A DNA stretch of 64,000 bases, from NCBI GenBank assembly GCA_001661515.1, contig LUVW01000021.1, forward strand, positions 256,785 to 320,784, read 5' to 3'. The stretch is from Capniomyces stellatus (taxonomy: Eukaryota > Kickxellomycota > Harpellomycetes > Harpellales > Legeriomycetaceae). The notes beneath the pieces were generated by a model that saw nothing but the letters and a program-made list of their open reading frames with translations, did no database searches and was not told the origin of the DNA. A program made the position numbers and the translations under genes. Positions 43,622 through 52,582 of the stretch are shown here, piece after piece; position 1 is the first letter of the stretch, and each line of letters starts with the position of its first letter.

Positions 43622-46497
43622 ATGGGTAGAGATAGTGATAGCGATCGGGAGTACCAAAGAGAAAGGAAATCGGGCGGAGAAGATCGACATGGAGATAAAA
43701 GGGATTCAAGAAAAAGGGAGTATGAAGGCAGCAGTTACAGAGACTCGAAGAGTTTGCGTGTAGAGCGCGATGAAAAACGAGACAAAAGCTATCGGAGTTC
43801 AAGAAATAGAAGTATTAGCTCAGAGAGATACAAAAGCGAAAAAAAGGAGAAATCTAGGCACAAGGATGCAGATTATGAGCGAGATGGGGATGGAGATAGA
43901 AATGGAGGTAGAGATAGAGGTAGGAGCAGAGAAAGGAATAGGGATGTAGAAAGAGACGGAGGTAGGAATGTGAGTAAAAATAGGAGTAGGAGTGGGGATA
44001 GGGATAAGGGGGGGAAGAGGGAGAAGGAAAAGAAAAAAGATAAAGGGAAAAAAAGGGAAAAGGAAAGAGAAAGAGAAAGAGAAAAGAAGCAGACGAGCAC
44101 GTACGGAGACATAAGCAATCCGTTTAATGATACGCAATTGGGAAAGAAGTTTGTTTGGAAGAAAAAAGAAAAGCTTGAAGAGTCACTTGGAATGAGTAAA
44201 AAAGATCGAGAGAGAGTGAAAAAGGAGCGGCTGCGGGAAGCAGAGTTGGAGTTGGAGACACTTGCGGAGCGAAGGAAAGAGCGGGAGTTGGAAATGGAGC
44301 TGAGGGAGCGAGAAATGGTTCGAATGCAAAGAGAGGCTGAGCAAGAGCAGTTGGGAGATTGGGGGGCCAGAGAAGGGCAGTTTCATCTTGAACAGGCCAA
44401 GAAACGGGCTGAAATTAGGATTCTTGAGGGTAGGGCTAGGCCAATAGATATTTTGGCTATTAACTTGAAATTTGCGACGGGGAATGGAGACGATGAGGAT
44501 TTAAAGATGGAAGTGGATGTTGCTGAGCCTTGGCAGTTGGTTGAGGTAAGTGTGTGTGTGTTGTGTACATGGATTGTTTTTGTTTTTTGTTTTGGTTTTA
44601 GTTTTAGTTTAAACGAGGTACTTGGGCTTGACTTATAAATGATTAAATGTCTGGTTCGAGTACAAACAATTCTAATAAACAAAGTTGTTGGTTTGTAGGG
44701 GCTTTGGGTTGAAGAAGCGGAGGAACTTTATCGGGATATTCAGATGTACATTGCACTTGATAAAGACGAAGCAAATCTGGATTTTTGGAACGTAAGACAA
44801 CGAAAAAATTTGTATATTTGACAGTATGATGTATAAACGTTTAACGGAGGTTATTTTTTTTTCCAACTTTTACTTGTAATATTTGATTTGATTTGATTTG
44901 ATTTGATTTGAGTAGGCAATGTTGTTGGTGTGTGATGCAAAGAGACAGAGACTCAGGGAGTTGGAAAACTCAACAGGGGTGACAAAGGCAGTTGAAGAGG
45001 ATATAATAGCAATGCTGAAAGGCAAAAGTGATATGGAACTTGATGCGCTGCAAGCCAAAATAGCAAAGAAGTTGGCGGGAAATGAGCCGGTGGATGTGGA
45101 TTATTGGGAGCAGATTTTAAAGCAAATAATAGTTGAGAAAGCCAAGGTAACTATAAATGTAGAAATAAGATACGTATAAATCACGTATCCTCACTAAAGT
45201 TTGCCTTTTTTTTTTCTTTACTTGAGACTTGCCAAGGTTAAAAGTTTAAATGTATTGCTTTGATTGTGTTTATATATTCTTAATTTTAAATTTATTTGGT
45301 GTGATGTAAATTCAGATAAAAATAGGAATTGTGCATTCTAAAGTGCTAGCTAGGAGACTTGAACAGCTTCGAAGAAAGCAGCGTGAGGATGCGATTAAGG
45401 GAACTGAAGAGTTGACAACAGCACTGATAAAGGCACGCAATCAAGATAAGGATGAGGAGGCAAATGAAGCTAATGAAAATGGTGATGATAATGACGATGA
45501 TCGTGTTGTTGAGGAAAAGGTTGAGTTGTATGATCCTGAAATGGAGCCGGTTTTGGTGAATAAATTGGGAGTTGAGGATAGAGGGTTGCCTATTTACACG
45601 GCCGATGAGGACATGGATCTGATTGTAAGTTGTCTTTTGCTTTTGTTTATGCTTATGGTTGAAAGTACAAAGTAAATGTTATGCAATAGATATAATTACA
45701 TTGGATTGGGAAGGAGGAGACATTTTAAACCGAACTTAATATGTTAAACTTGTATATATATTTTATTGATTGTATTTCAATAGCGCAAACTGAGAGAGGA
45801 GGTGCTGCAATTTGAATATGTGTCTAAGAAGGCGCAAATTGAAATTGAAGATATGGACGAGGGAACAAAGGTAATATAATCACTAAGTTAATTGGTTATT
45901 TAAGCAGTGATTTAGAAATAAAAGTGGTGCATTATATAAACGATGACTATATATATTTGTGTATAGATAATGGATGAGATGTTTGAAAGAGAGGTCAAGA
46001 AGCAGGGAGATAAACAGGAGCTGACAGAGGAGGATTTGGAGATTGGGGCACAGCTGGAGAACCTTGACAAGTCGGCAGAGGCGCAGCTTGTGCTTCCAGC
46101 GAGCTACTCGTGGCAGGACAAATACCGGCCAAGAAAGCCAAGGTACTTCAACAGGGTGCATACAGGGTATGAGTGGAACAAGTACAACCAAACGCATTAT
46201 GACGTGGACAATCCGCCGCCAAAAGTGGTTCAGGGGTACAAGTTCAATGTGTTTTATCCAGACTTGATAGACAAGAGCGTTGCACCAACGTATAAGATTG
46301 AGCCGGATCCGCTGAGTGGAGATAGTAAGGATACGGTGTTGATCAGGTTTATAGCGGGACCGCCGTACGAAGATATAGCGTTTAGAGTGGTTAATAGAGA
46401 GTGGGAGTTTGGAAAGAGGCGTGGGTTTAAAAACTCGTTTGACCGGTCGGTTTTACAGCTTCATTTCAGGTTCCGTCGGTACTTTTACCGTCGATAG
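43622..46497 (+). CDS. CACTIN: Cactin, spliceosome-associated protein, six exons
   Basis: Cactin is a conserved nuclear protein that joins late spliceosomes and is needed for accurate splicing (Cay1 in fission yeast). Exons on the plus strand: 43622-44545, 44699-44791, 44916-45146, 45316-45624, 45784-45870 and 45967-46497, joining in phase 0 at every junction to 2175 nt and 724 residues (human 758). Donors are GTAAGT, GTAAGA, GTAACT, GTAAGT and GTAATA; acceptors are TAG except one CAG (intron 3). Seen: an Arg/Ser/Lys/Asp-rich N-terminus (about 1-160), NPFNDTQLGKKFVWKKK, a mid region with GLWVEEAEELYRDIQMYIAL, and the C-terminal domain YRPRKPRYFNRVHTGYEWNK with PPPKVVQGYKFNVFYPDLID, ending LHFRFRRYFYRR, the classic cactin tail. 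Intron 2 ends in six ATTTG repeats abutting the acceptor. Confidence 0.95.
44881..44910 (+). repeat. ATTTG pentamer repeat at a 3' splice site
   Basis: Six perfect copies forming the polypyrimidine-like end of cactin intron 2, directly followed by AGTAG and the exon. Confidence 0.92.
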
Positions 46498-46883
46498 GAG
46501 AAGGGTGTTGCAATTGGGAGGGTGTGAGATTTATTATATTTCTAATTATATTGCTTTATATACATATAGTTTATTTGTGTGTGTTTTTTTTTGATTTTTG
46601 ATTTTTGATTTTTGATTTTTGATTTTTGATTTTTGATTGCTAAATAAAGCAATTTGATTGAATGGATTGATAAGTTGGTAAATATGAACATAAAGTCGAT
46701 GAAGATTATTTAAAAGAAGGATTGAAAAAGAAGGGGTGAAAATTATAACAAACCTAGATGACAGATGATGTATATGTGTGTAAAGAAAGAAATAAAGAAA
46801 AAAGTAACATAATAGGAGTGTAAAGAAAAGGAAAGGAAAAGATAAACAAATAAGGAGGAAAGGGAGGGGAGAAGAGGGAGAGA
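46498..46883. terminator. Convergent 3' region of cactin and the bHLH gene
   Basis: After the cactin stop the plus strand is T-rich, with six GATTTTT heptamers at 46593-46634. It then becomes A/G-rich up to the bHLH stop, so each gene has a pyrimidine-rich 3' flank on its own coding strand. Termination here is inferred from gene orientation. Confidence 0.45.
46593..46634. repeat. GATTTTT heptamer repeat, six copies
   Basis: Six perfect copies about 95 bp past the cactin stop codon, within its likely 3' UTR. Confidence 0.92.
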
Positions 46884-49800
46884 CTATTTTTTCTTTTTAG
46901 GTTTTGAATCGTCTTTATTCTTGCAATCAGGATCAAAGTCTACAACACTCTTGTCTTTATCCTTGGGTTTGTTTTTCGCTCTAAGTTTCAGGTTGGACAC
47001 AGTTTTGTTTTTGAATTTGGAGTCGGGCCGTGTTAGGTACTCGGGCAAGTCATCGTTTTCGATAGATTTGATTTGGGCGCGGATCTGAATTGCGAGGTTT
47101 CTTCCGCCTGGGTACTGGCTTAGCGAGGTTTCAAGCAGGTCAATTTGTTTTGAAATCAAAGATTCTCTATGTTGTAACTGGTAAATGTACTTTGTTGCCA
47201 TTCCCAAAATCGTGGCCTTGTTGAGTTTTGGCGTGGCACTCGCATCATCATCGTCAGAATCATCGTTACTACCTCCCTTGTCCTTATCAGCCCCATCTCC
47301 GTTTTCACTCTCATTCTCATTCTCAATTTCAATTTCATTTTCATCCTCGTTGTCGCTTGAGCTTTTGCTGTTTTGCGAGTTTTCCTCGCCACTTGAAGTT
47401 CCTGAACCGTTGCTGGTATCAGAGTCGCTGTTGTTGCCCTCAAAGTCGCTATAAAACTCGCACCCACACTCGGTCGTGTATCCTGGGCCGCTCTTGAAAA
47501 CAATTCCGGTCACGTGACCTTTTGGGTTTCCTAAGCTGTCAAGCTCGACTGGGTCGTGTATACTGGTTTGTAATGAATCCATGTGGACAGCGCATTTGGT
47601 TTTTATCCTGAGAACTTTGGTGGATTTGGACTTGGACTTTGACCGCGACCTGCTCTTGGACTTTGGCTTTGTTTTTGTTTTTGAGTTGAGCTTGGATTTG
47701 GGTTTGGATTTGGATTTGGATTTGGATTTAGACTTTGGCTTTGGCTTTGGCTTTGGCTTCTGCAGAGCGGGTACTGCGTCCTTCAAGTCCTGTATTCGAT
47801 TGTTGATGTTGTTTCTGTACCTTCGTTCAATTTCGTTATGTGCGATCTTGCGTCTCCTCTGCAAAATTGGAGGTCCAGCCTCTCCACCCGTCCGTGGGGT
47901 AGCTTCGAGTCCTACGGAGCCATGCTGGATCCCAACACCTTTTCCAGTCCCAAGCCTATCTATCGAGTACATCATATCCATCCGAACCTCGCCCAGCCCG
48001 TCGCTTGTATTCAAAAGAGGCATGTTTTTATTGTTGTTACCCTTGAACTTTGAGTCCTTGTCGATAATCACATTGGCCATAAACGCACTATGTAGCGCTG
48101 CTTGGTCAATATCCAGCCCCTCTTTGCCGTCGCTGCCCATGTCGCGGATAATGTTGTCTAAGTCCGAAAGTCGCTTGTTGTCCAGCCCTCCTCCGCCAAA
48201 TTTCCCGCCTACATTTCTGCCCTTGCCTGAATTTCCCGAGTTCCCCAAGTTTCCCGAGCTTGTGCCCTGGGGGCTGTACGCCTGGAACTTTTTAGACTCG
48301 TTTTCTTTTCCGGTGGCTTTTGTCTTTACTCCCGCCTTCTCCTTTTTGCCGCCAGTGCTGGCTGTCCCGCCCTCTGCTTGGTACTTGGCAAATTTGTTTC
48401 TATTTCCGCCCTGTAGCCTCGCTGTCCCCTTCGTACTTGTTCCAACACTGTTCTCGTAGCTTGACCCAGCATCTGCACCATCGCCCAACGCCCTCTTGCT
48501 GGGTTGAGTTGTGATGTTTGCGCCCGTTGTCATTTCCAGTAGCTGACTGCTGCCGTCTTTTGCCTCTTTGTTTTCTATTGGCGAGTACAGCTGTCCAAAC
48601 AAACTCTGAATGTTTAGCCCGTTTCCAAAATCGTAGTTCTGGTAAATACTTGCCACCAAACTTGCATCCACATTGTTTGGCTGGTCAAGAAACCCCAGCC
48701 CCATATTGTCGCTGCTGGTGTTTATCCGCGTGTTCCCGTAGTTCTGCCCAAGCTGCGCCATGTACTTGTTGGTTCCGCTCCCCAACCCCGCTCCAATCGA
48801 CTCGTAGTTGGTGTCTTGGTACCTATACGGCAAGTTGTTTATCAGTCCAAACTCTGGTGTTGAGTTAAGCGAGCCAAGTGCCGCCATCATTCTGGAATCG
48901 CCGTTGATACTGTTTGTTCCATTGCTGTTGCCGTTGCTGTTGCTGTTGCTGTTGCTGTTGCTATTGTCGTTTTCTCCTAATCTCTGCTGCAAAATGTCCT
49001 GTCCTCCCACCACGTACTGTCCTTGCTGTCCAACAATATCGTTAGAAACTCCCATATTGTTTGGCGACGAAAAATTCACAGCTTCGTGGTCTGATATTAA
49101 AATCGACGAGCTGTTGTCGTTACTTCTTGCGTCCAAATTTCCCCCATTACTATAGGCCCCCATACTCACCGCTCCTACTCCCACTCCTACTCCCGGAATC
49201 ATTGCTTGATCAAGTCTATCGTTTGTTGTCCTTCGATCCAAGTGCTGCAGCACCTTACTCTCCAAGTGCTTCAGGAACCTGTCCTCCACATTCTTACTCT
49301 TGTCTACCACCTCTCCTCCGCCTATACTACTCGGTGCTAATCCCGCCCCATACCCCAATCCTACTCCCATTCCTACCCCCATCCCCATCCCCATCCCCAT
49401 CCCCATCCCCATGCCCATGCCCATTCCCACTCCAGCACCAATTCCCATTCCCTGCCCAATATCTTGCCCATTATACATTCCCGCAAGCCCCCCCATATGC
49501 ACATTAGCTCCCATCCCCTGACCCATATCCATTCCTACATTGCCGCCATTATATAATCCGCTGTAGCCCCCATTAACTCCCCCAACAGACGTTCTACCTC
49601 CTTGGTTTAGCTGCCCCCCTGCACCCGTACCCGTCCCATACCCTCCCTGCAAACGCATGTTCAACTCGTTAAGAATGTTTCCATACGATTTGTCGTCACC
49701 ACCCCCCGCCAATCGCTGGGCTCCCCCTTTGTCGTTTACACTGTTCCACCCCAATGACATATTATCCACTCCTGCTCTCCCCATACCTCCTCCGCCCTGC

Positions 49801-50078
49801 TCCTTTGCACCAAGCCCATTGCCCACCATTGCATTTCTGGTTCCTCCCAGTCCACTTTCTCCAACCGCCAACCTGCTGTCTATTCGCTGTGCATTTGGAC
49901 CTCCCTCTAGTCCTTGGTCGTTATAGTTCTGATTTATTATATTGAATAAATTCAATTCTTCCACCCCCGTCATGTATAGTTCTAGTGATGAGTATTTATT
50001 TTCTCCGTTTCCTCCCACTTCTGTCTTCTGTCCTCCACCCATACCCCCTCCTTGCTGTCGGTTTTGGCCATTAGGCAT
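46884..50078 (-). CDS. bHLH transcription factor, SREBP/TYE7-like, with a long loop insert
   Basis: It is probably a sterol- or metabolism-type bHLH regulator acting in the nucleus. Seen: 1064 residues in one exon. The basic region and helix 1 lie at about 740-773 (RRRKIAHNEIERRYRNNINN, then RIQDLKDAVPAL). The Tyr in ERRYRNNIN is the SREBP/Tye7 hallmark, where most bHLH proteins have Arg. Helix 2, LNKATILGMATKYIYQLQ, is not reached until about residue 950, so roughly 175 residues replace the usual short loop: a KP/KS-repeat basic block, a middle part with two Cys (CGCEFYSDF) and an acidic DE-rich block. A leucine-rich extension follows. The N-terminal ~700 residues are Gly/Asn/Met-rich, with a GMGMGM tract near 225. 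No membrane segment is seen, so an ER-anchored SREBP is unlikely; a TYE7-like soluble factor fits better. The exact orthologue is uncertain. Confidence 0.85.
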   Translation of the reverse strand: MPNGQNRQQGGGMGGGQKTEVGGNGENKYSSLELYMTGVEELNLFNIINQNYNDQGLEGGPNAQRIDSRLAVGESGLGGTRNAMVGNGLGAKEQGGGGMGRAGVDNMSLGWNSVNDKGGAQRLAGGGDDKSYGNILNELNMRLQGGYGTGTGAGGQLNQGGRTSVGGVNGGYSGLYNGGNVGMDMGQGMGANVHMGGLAGMYNGQDIGQGMGIGAGVGMGMGMGMGMGMGMGMGVGMGVGLGYGAGLAPSSIGGGEVVDKSKNVEDRFLKHLESKVLQHLDRRTTNDRLDQAMIPGVGVGVGAVSMGAYSNGGNLDARSNDNSSSILISDHEAVNFSSPNNMGVSNDIVGQQGQYVVGGQDILQQRLGENDNSNSNSNSNSNGNSNGTNSINGDSRMMAALGSLNSTPEFGLINNLPYRYQDTNYESIGAGLGSGTNKYMAQLGQNYGNTRINTSSDNMGLGFLDQPNNVDASLVASIYQNYDFGNGLNIQSLFGQLYSPIENKEAKDGSSQLLEMTTGANITTQPSKRALGDGADAGSSYENSVGTSTKGTARLQGGNRNKFAKYQAEGGTASTGGKKEKAGVKTKATGKENESKKFQAYSPQGTSSGNLGNSGNSGKGRNVGGKFGGGGLDNKRLSDLDNIIRDMGSDGKEGLDIDQAALHSAFMANVIIDKDSKFKGNNNKNMPLLNTSDGLGEVRMDMMYSIDRLGTGKGVGIQHGSVGLEATPRTGGEAGPPILQRRRKIAHNEIERRYRNNINNRIQDLKDAVPALQKPKPKPKPKSKSKSKSKSKPKSKLNSKTKTKPKSKSRSRSKSKSKSTKVLRIKTKCAVHMDSLQTSIHDPVELDSLGNPKGHVTGIVFKSGPGYTTECGCEFYSDFEGNNSDSDTSNGSGTSSGEENSQNSKSSSDNEDENEIEIENENESENGDGADKDKGGSNDDSDDDDASATPKLNKATILGMATKYIYQLQHRESLISKQIDLLETSLSQYPGGRNLAIQIRAQIKSIENDDLPEYLTRPDSKFKNKTVSNLKLRAKNKPKDKDKSVVDFDPDCKNKDDSKPKKKK
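49373..49442 (-). repeat. Coding Gly-Met repeat in the bHLH protein
   Basis: Hexamers reading CCCATC/CCCATG on the plus strand, coding GMGM on the minus strand, in frame in the N-terminal part of the bHLH protein. Confidence 0.9.
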
Positions 50079-52143
50079 TCTTTTTTTATACCCTTGCTGA
50101 AAGCCAGTAAATACCTATATATAATATTATCCCTATATTATATATCTTAGCCCCTCTACCAGCTGTTCACTTTGCATAAATGTCTTGGCGTTTCTATTAC
50201 AGTTCATATGTTATATCTTTTGTTAGTCTTGAATTCTTCTCTCCCCCTCACCACCAATTTATAAGTTTGTATCCTTGGTCCCTTGCTTTGAATTATAAAC
50301 TACAACCCCAAACTTTAATAAAATCTGCTATTTTCGCTGTTTAAATCGTTTCCATACCTTTTTTTTTCTTCCTTTTTCCTTCTCTTTTTTTTCAAAAAAA
50401 ATTATTCGTTAAGGGTACTTTAAACCCCTACAGTCGAAGCCCAGTGGCAATAGAATCGAAAACAAAATAAGTCAGGCTGTCGCACTATCCGTATATCTAA
50501 CACTTATATGCTCTATATTCTATGTTCTATGTTCTATGTTCTATGTTCTTTTTCTGTTTCTGTTTTGTTTTTGGTTTTTGGTTTTTGGTTTTTCCCCACT
50601 CTCTTGCTTTGTCTGCTGTTTGTGTCTATTGGTATTGTCGGTTTGTTTATATTCGCGTTCCTAACTCTACTAACAGATTTGCGACTATCGGGGCTGTATC
50701 TATATTATATTATTTTTTTTCCTGTGTTTTGTGTTGTAACCTTCTTTATAGCACCATATATTACAGTAGTTATACAACGATTCGTTTATTTGTATTATTC
50801 TGGTCTGTTTCCGTGAAAGCCTTTATTTTGGTTACTGCAGGTCCTGTTATACTCTATCCTTGTGATTAATTTATTCTATACTTTATTTTTGGCAAAGTTA
50901 AAAATAACCACAATACGCTTAATCATACAAAATAAATGTTGTTTGGTTATAAAAACAAAGCAAATTAAAGTAAAATGTTAGCTACAAGTATTCAAAACTT
51001 TGCCAGATTATTCTGTGCTGGTTACTTTGTTTTATATCTTTTGCTCCTAAATTATATTGATTGTTTTTTATTTATTTTACTTTTTACCTTTTTTTAATCC
51101 CCAACTATTATTGAATTCTGAACTTATTTTCTTTCTGCGTGCTTTTGTTATTTCAGTATTATTTTATTTTATTTTACTTTTGATCATTTCATTAAATAAA
51201 TCCAAGATTAATCTTTTGCCCGTTACTATTTAAATCCACACGTTTAGCGTTGAAAAAAAAAAAAACCAAATCTTTACAATATTAGCAAGTTTAAGCGAAG
51301 AAATTGGATAAAATGGCAATAATATTCTTAAAATTCATCATAAAACATAATTTATGAATAAAAATTATTGTTGCCAATGGAATTTGTAAAGCTTTTCACT
51401 TTTACCTTTCAAATCATCGTGTAATCATTATTGTAATTAAGCTCCTTTGTTTTTCATATTGCAATTTTTTTCCCTTTTTACTTTTTACTTTTTATTTTCT
51501 ATATTTTTTTCTTTTTTCCTTTTCTTTTTTTTTCTTTTTTTTTCTTTTTTTTTCTTTTTTTTTCTTTTTTTTCCTTTTTTTTTCTTTTTTTTCCTTTTTT
51601 TTTCTTTTGTTTTATTTAATTACGGAATTACGACATTATGTAAAACGAAATTAATCGACCCGAAAACCCATATTTTTGTTTGGTTTTCCAACTTCATCCA
51701 CAACCTTCACCAGTAGTATATCATTATTTGGGCAATTCAACAGCTTTTTTTTTCTTTTTTTTCTTTTTTGAATATTTATCAATCCCAGTTTTAGTTAGAT
51801 TCCAATTCCGTACAATTAAATCCCCAATTTAAAGTTTATCAACATTAGTAACATTAACTCCAAACATAATATTCACTATACAATTTTTTTTCTCTGAAAA
51901 ACAAATAAAAGCCAAGCTACCAAGCAAAACAACCAAAAATAATGTCCAAGACAGAGCTAAACAACCACGCTACTACCACATTTTAACCGCTACTCTACAT
52001 CACTTTTTCTGCAACAAATACATCCTTTTAAGACAAGCTATATCCATTAACCAACTTTGCCGATGAACTCGAGCAAAAATAAAACGTCCTCCCTCCTCCA
52101 TTTAGGAAAATACAACTATTTTGGGCTTTCCCAACTCCAGCAA
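50079..52143. other. 2-kb non-coding region upstream of the bHLH gene
   Basis: T/C-rich on the plus strand near the bHLH start (purine-rich on its coding strand), then AT-rich. It contains the heptamers TATGTTC (50521-50548, four copies) and TTTTTGG (about 50568-50595), and a T-rich decamer repeat at 51511-51608. No gene supported; it should include the bHLH promoter and leader. Confidence 0.5.
51511..51608. repeat. TTTCTTTTTT decamer repeat
   Basis: A pyrimidine microsatellite of nine or ten near-perfect 10-bp units in non-coding sequence. Confidence 0.85.
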
Positions 52144-52582
52144 CTAGTAACTTCCAATTCTATAACAAACAAGAACACCATAGAGTGTGATGGAAACTCT
52201 TTTTGGGGCTACAAATAACCCAGTACTCAAGTGTGTTACTTAACAAATCACAATAATCGATTCGTTGGCTAAAAACTAGTTGGCATCATAGGCTCTTGGT
52301 TTGATAAAACTAAGGTTTAATTTAATACAGCCTAACCAAGCTATTTGCATTGATGTTACTATCTGATACAAACTGGCTTGTACTCTGGGTAATCAACAAT
52401 ATAACTCTTCCGTTCGGCCGTGTTGCATAAGCAAGCACTCCCCAATTCTTGAGAGAAACAATCAGGATAATCATGTAAAATCGAGAAAGTCCCTTTAACA
52501 CTAAGGGCGGTTGGGATAAACACCCATTTTGCTTTTCTCCGCTTTCAGATATGTAAAGCTTGGCTTTGAGCTCTGTAGTCAT
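52144..52582 (-). CDS. Small two-exon protein of unknown function
   Basis: Exons on the minus strand: 52582-52360 and 52208-52144, joining in phase to 288 nt and 95 residues; donor GTAACA, acceptor GTAG, intron 151 nt, all typical here. The protein starts MTTELKAKLYISESGEKQNG, continues FYMIILIVSLKNWGVLAY and ends in exon 2 with TPKRVSITLYGVLVC. The alternating hydrophobic strand around LKNWGVLAY vaguely recalls proteasome assembly chaperone 3, but that is a weak impression. Without splicing, the frame ends at 52322 after 86 codons. No neighbour suggests a role. Confidence 0.42.
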
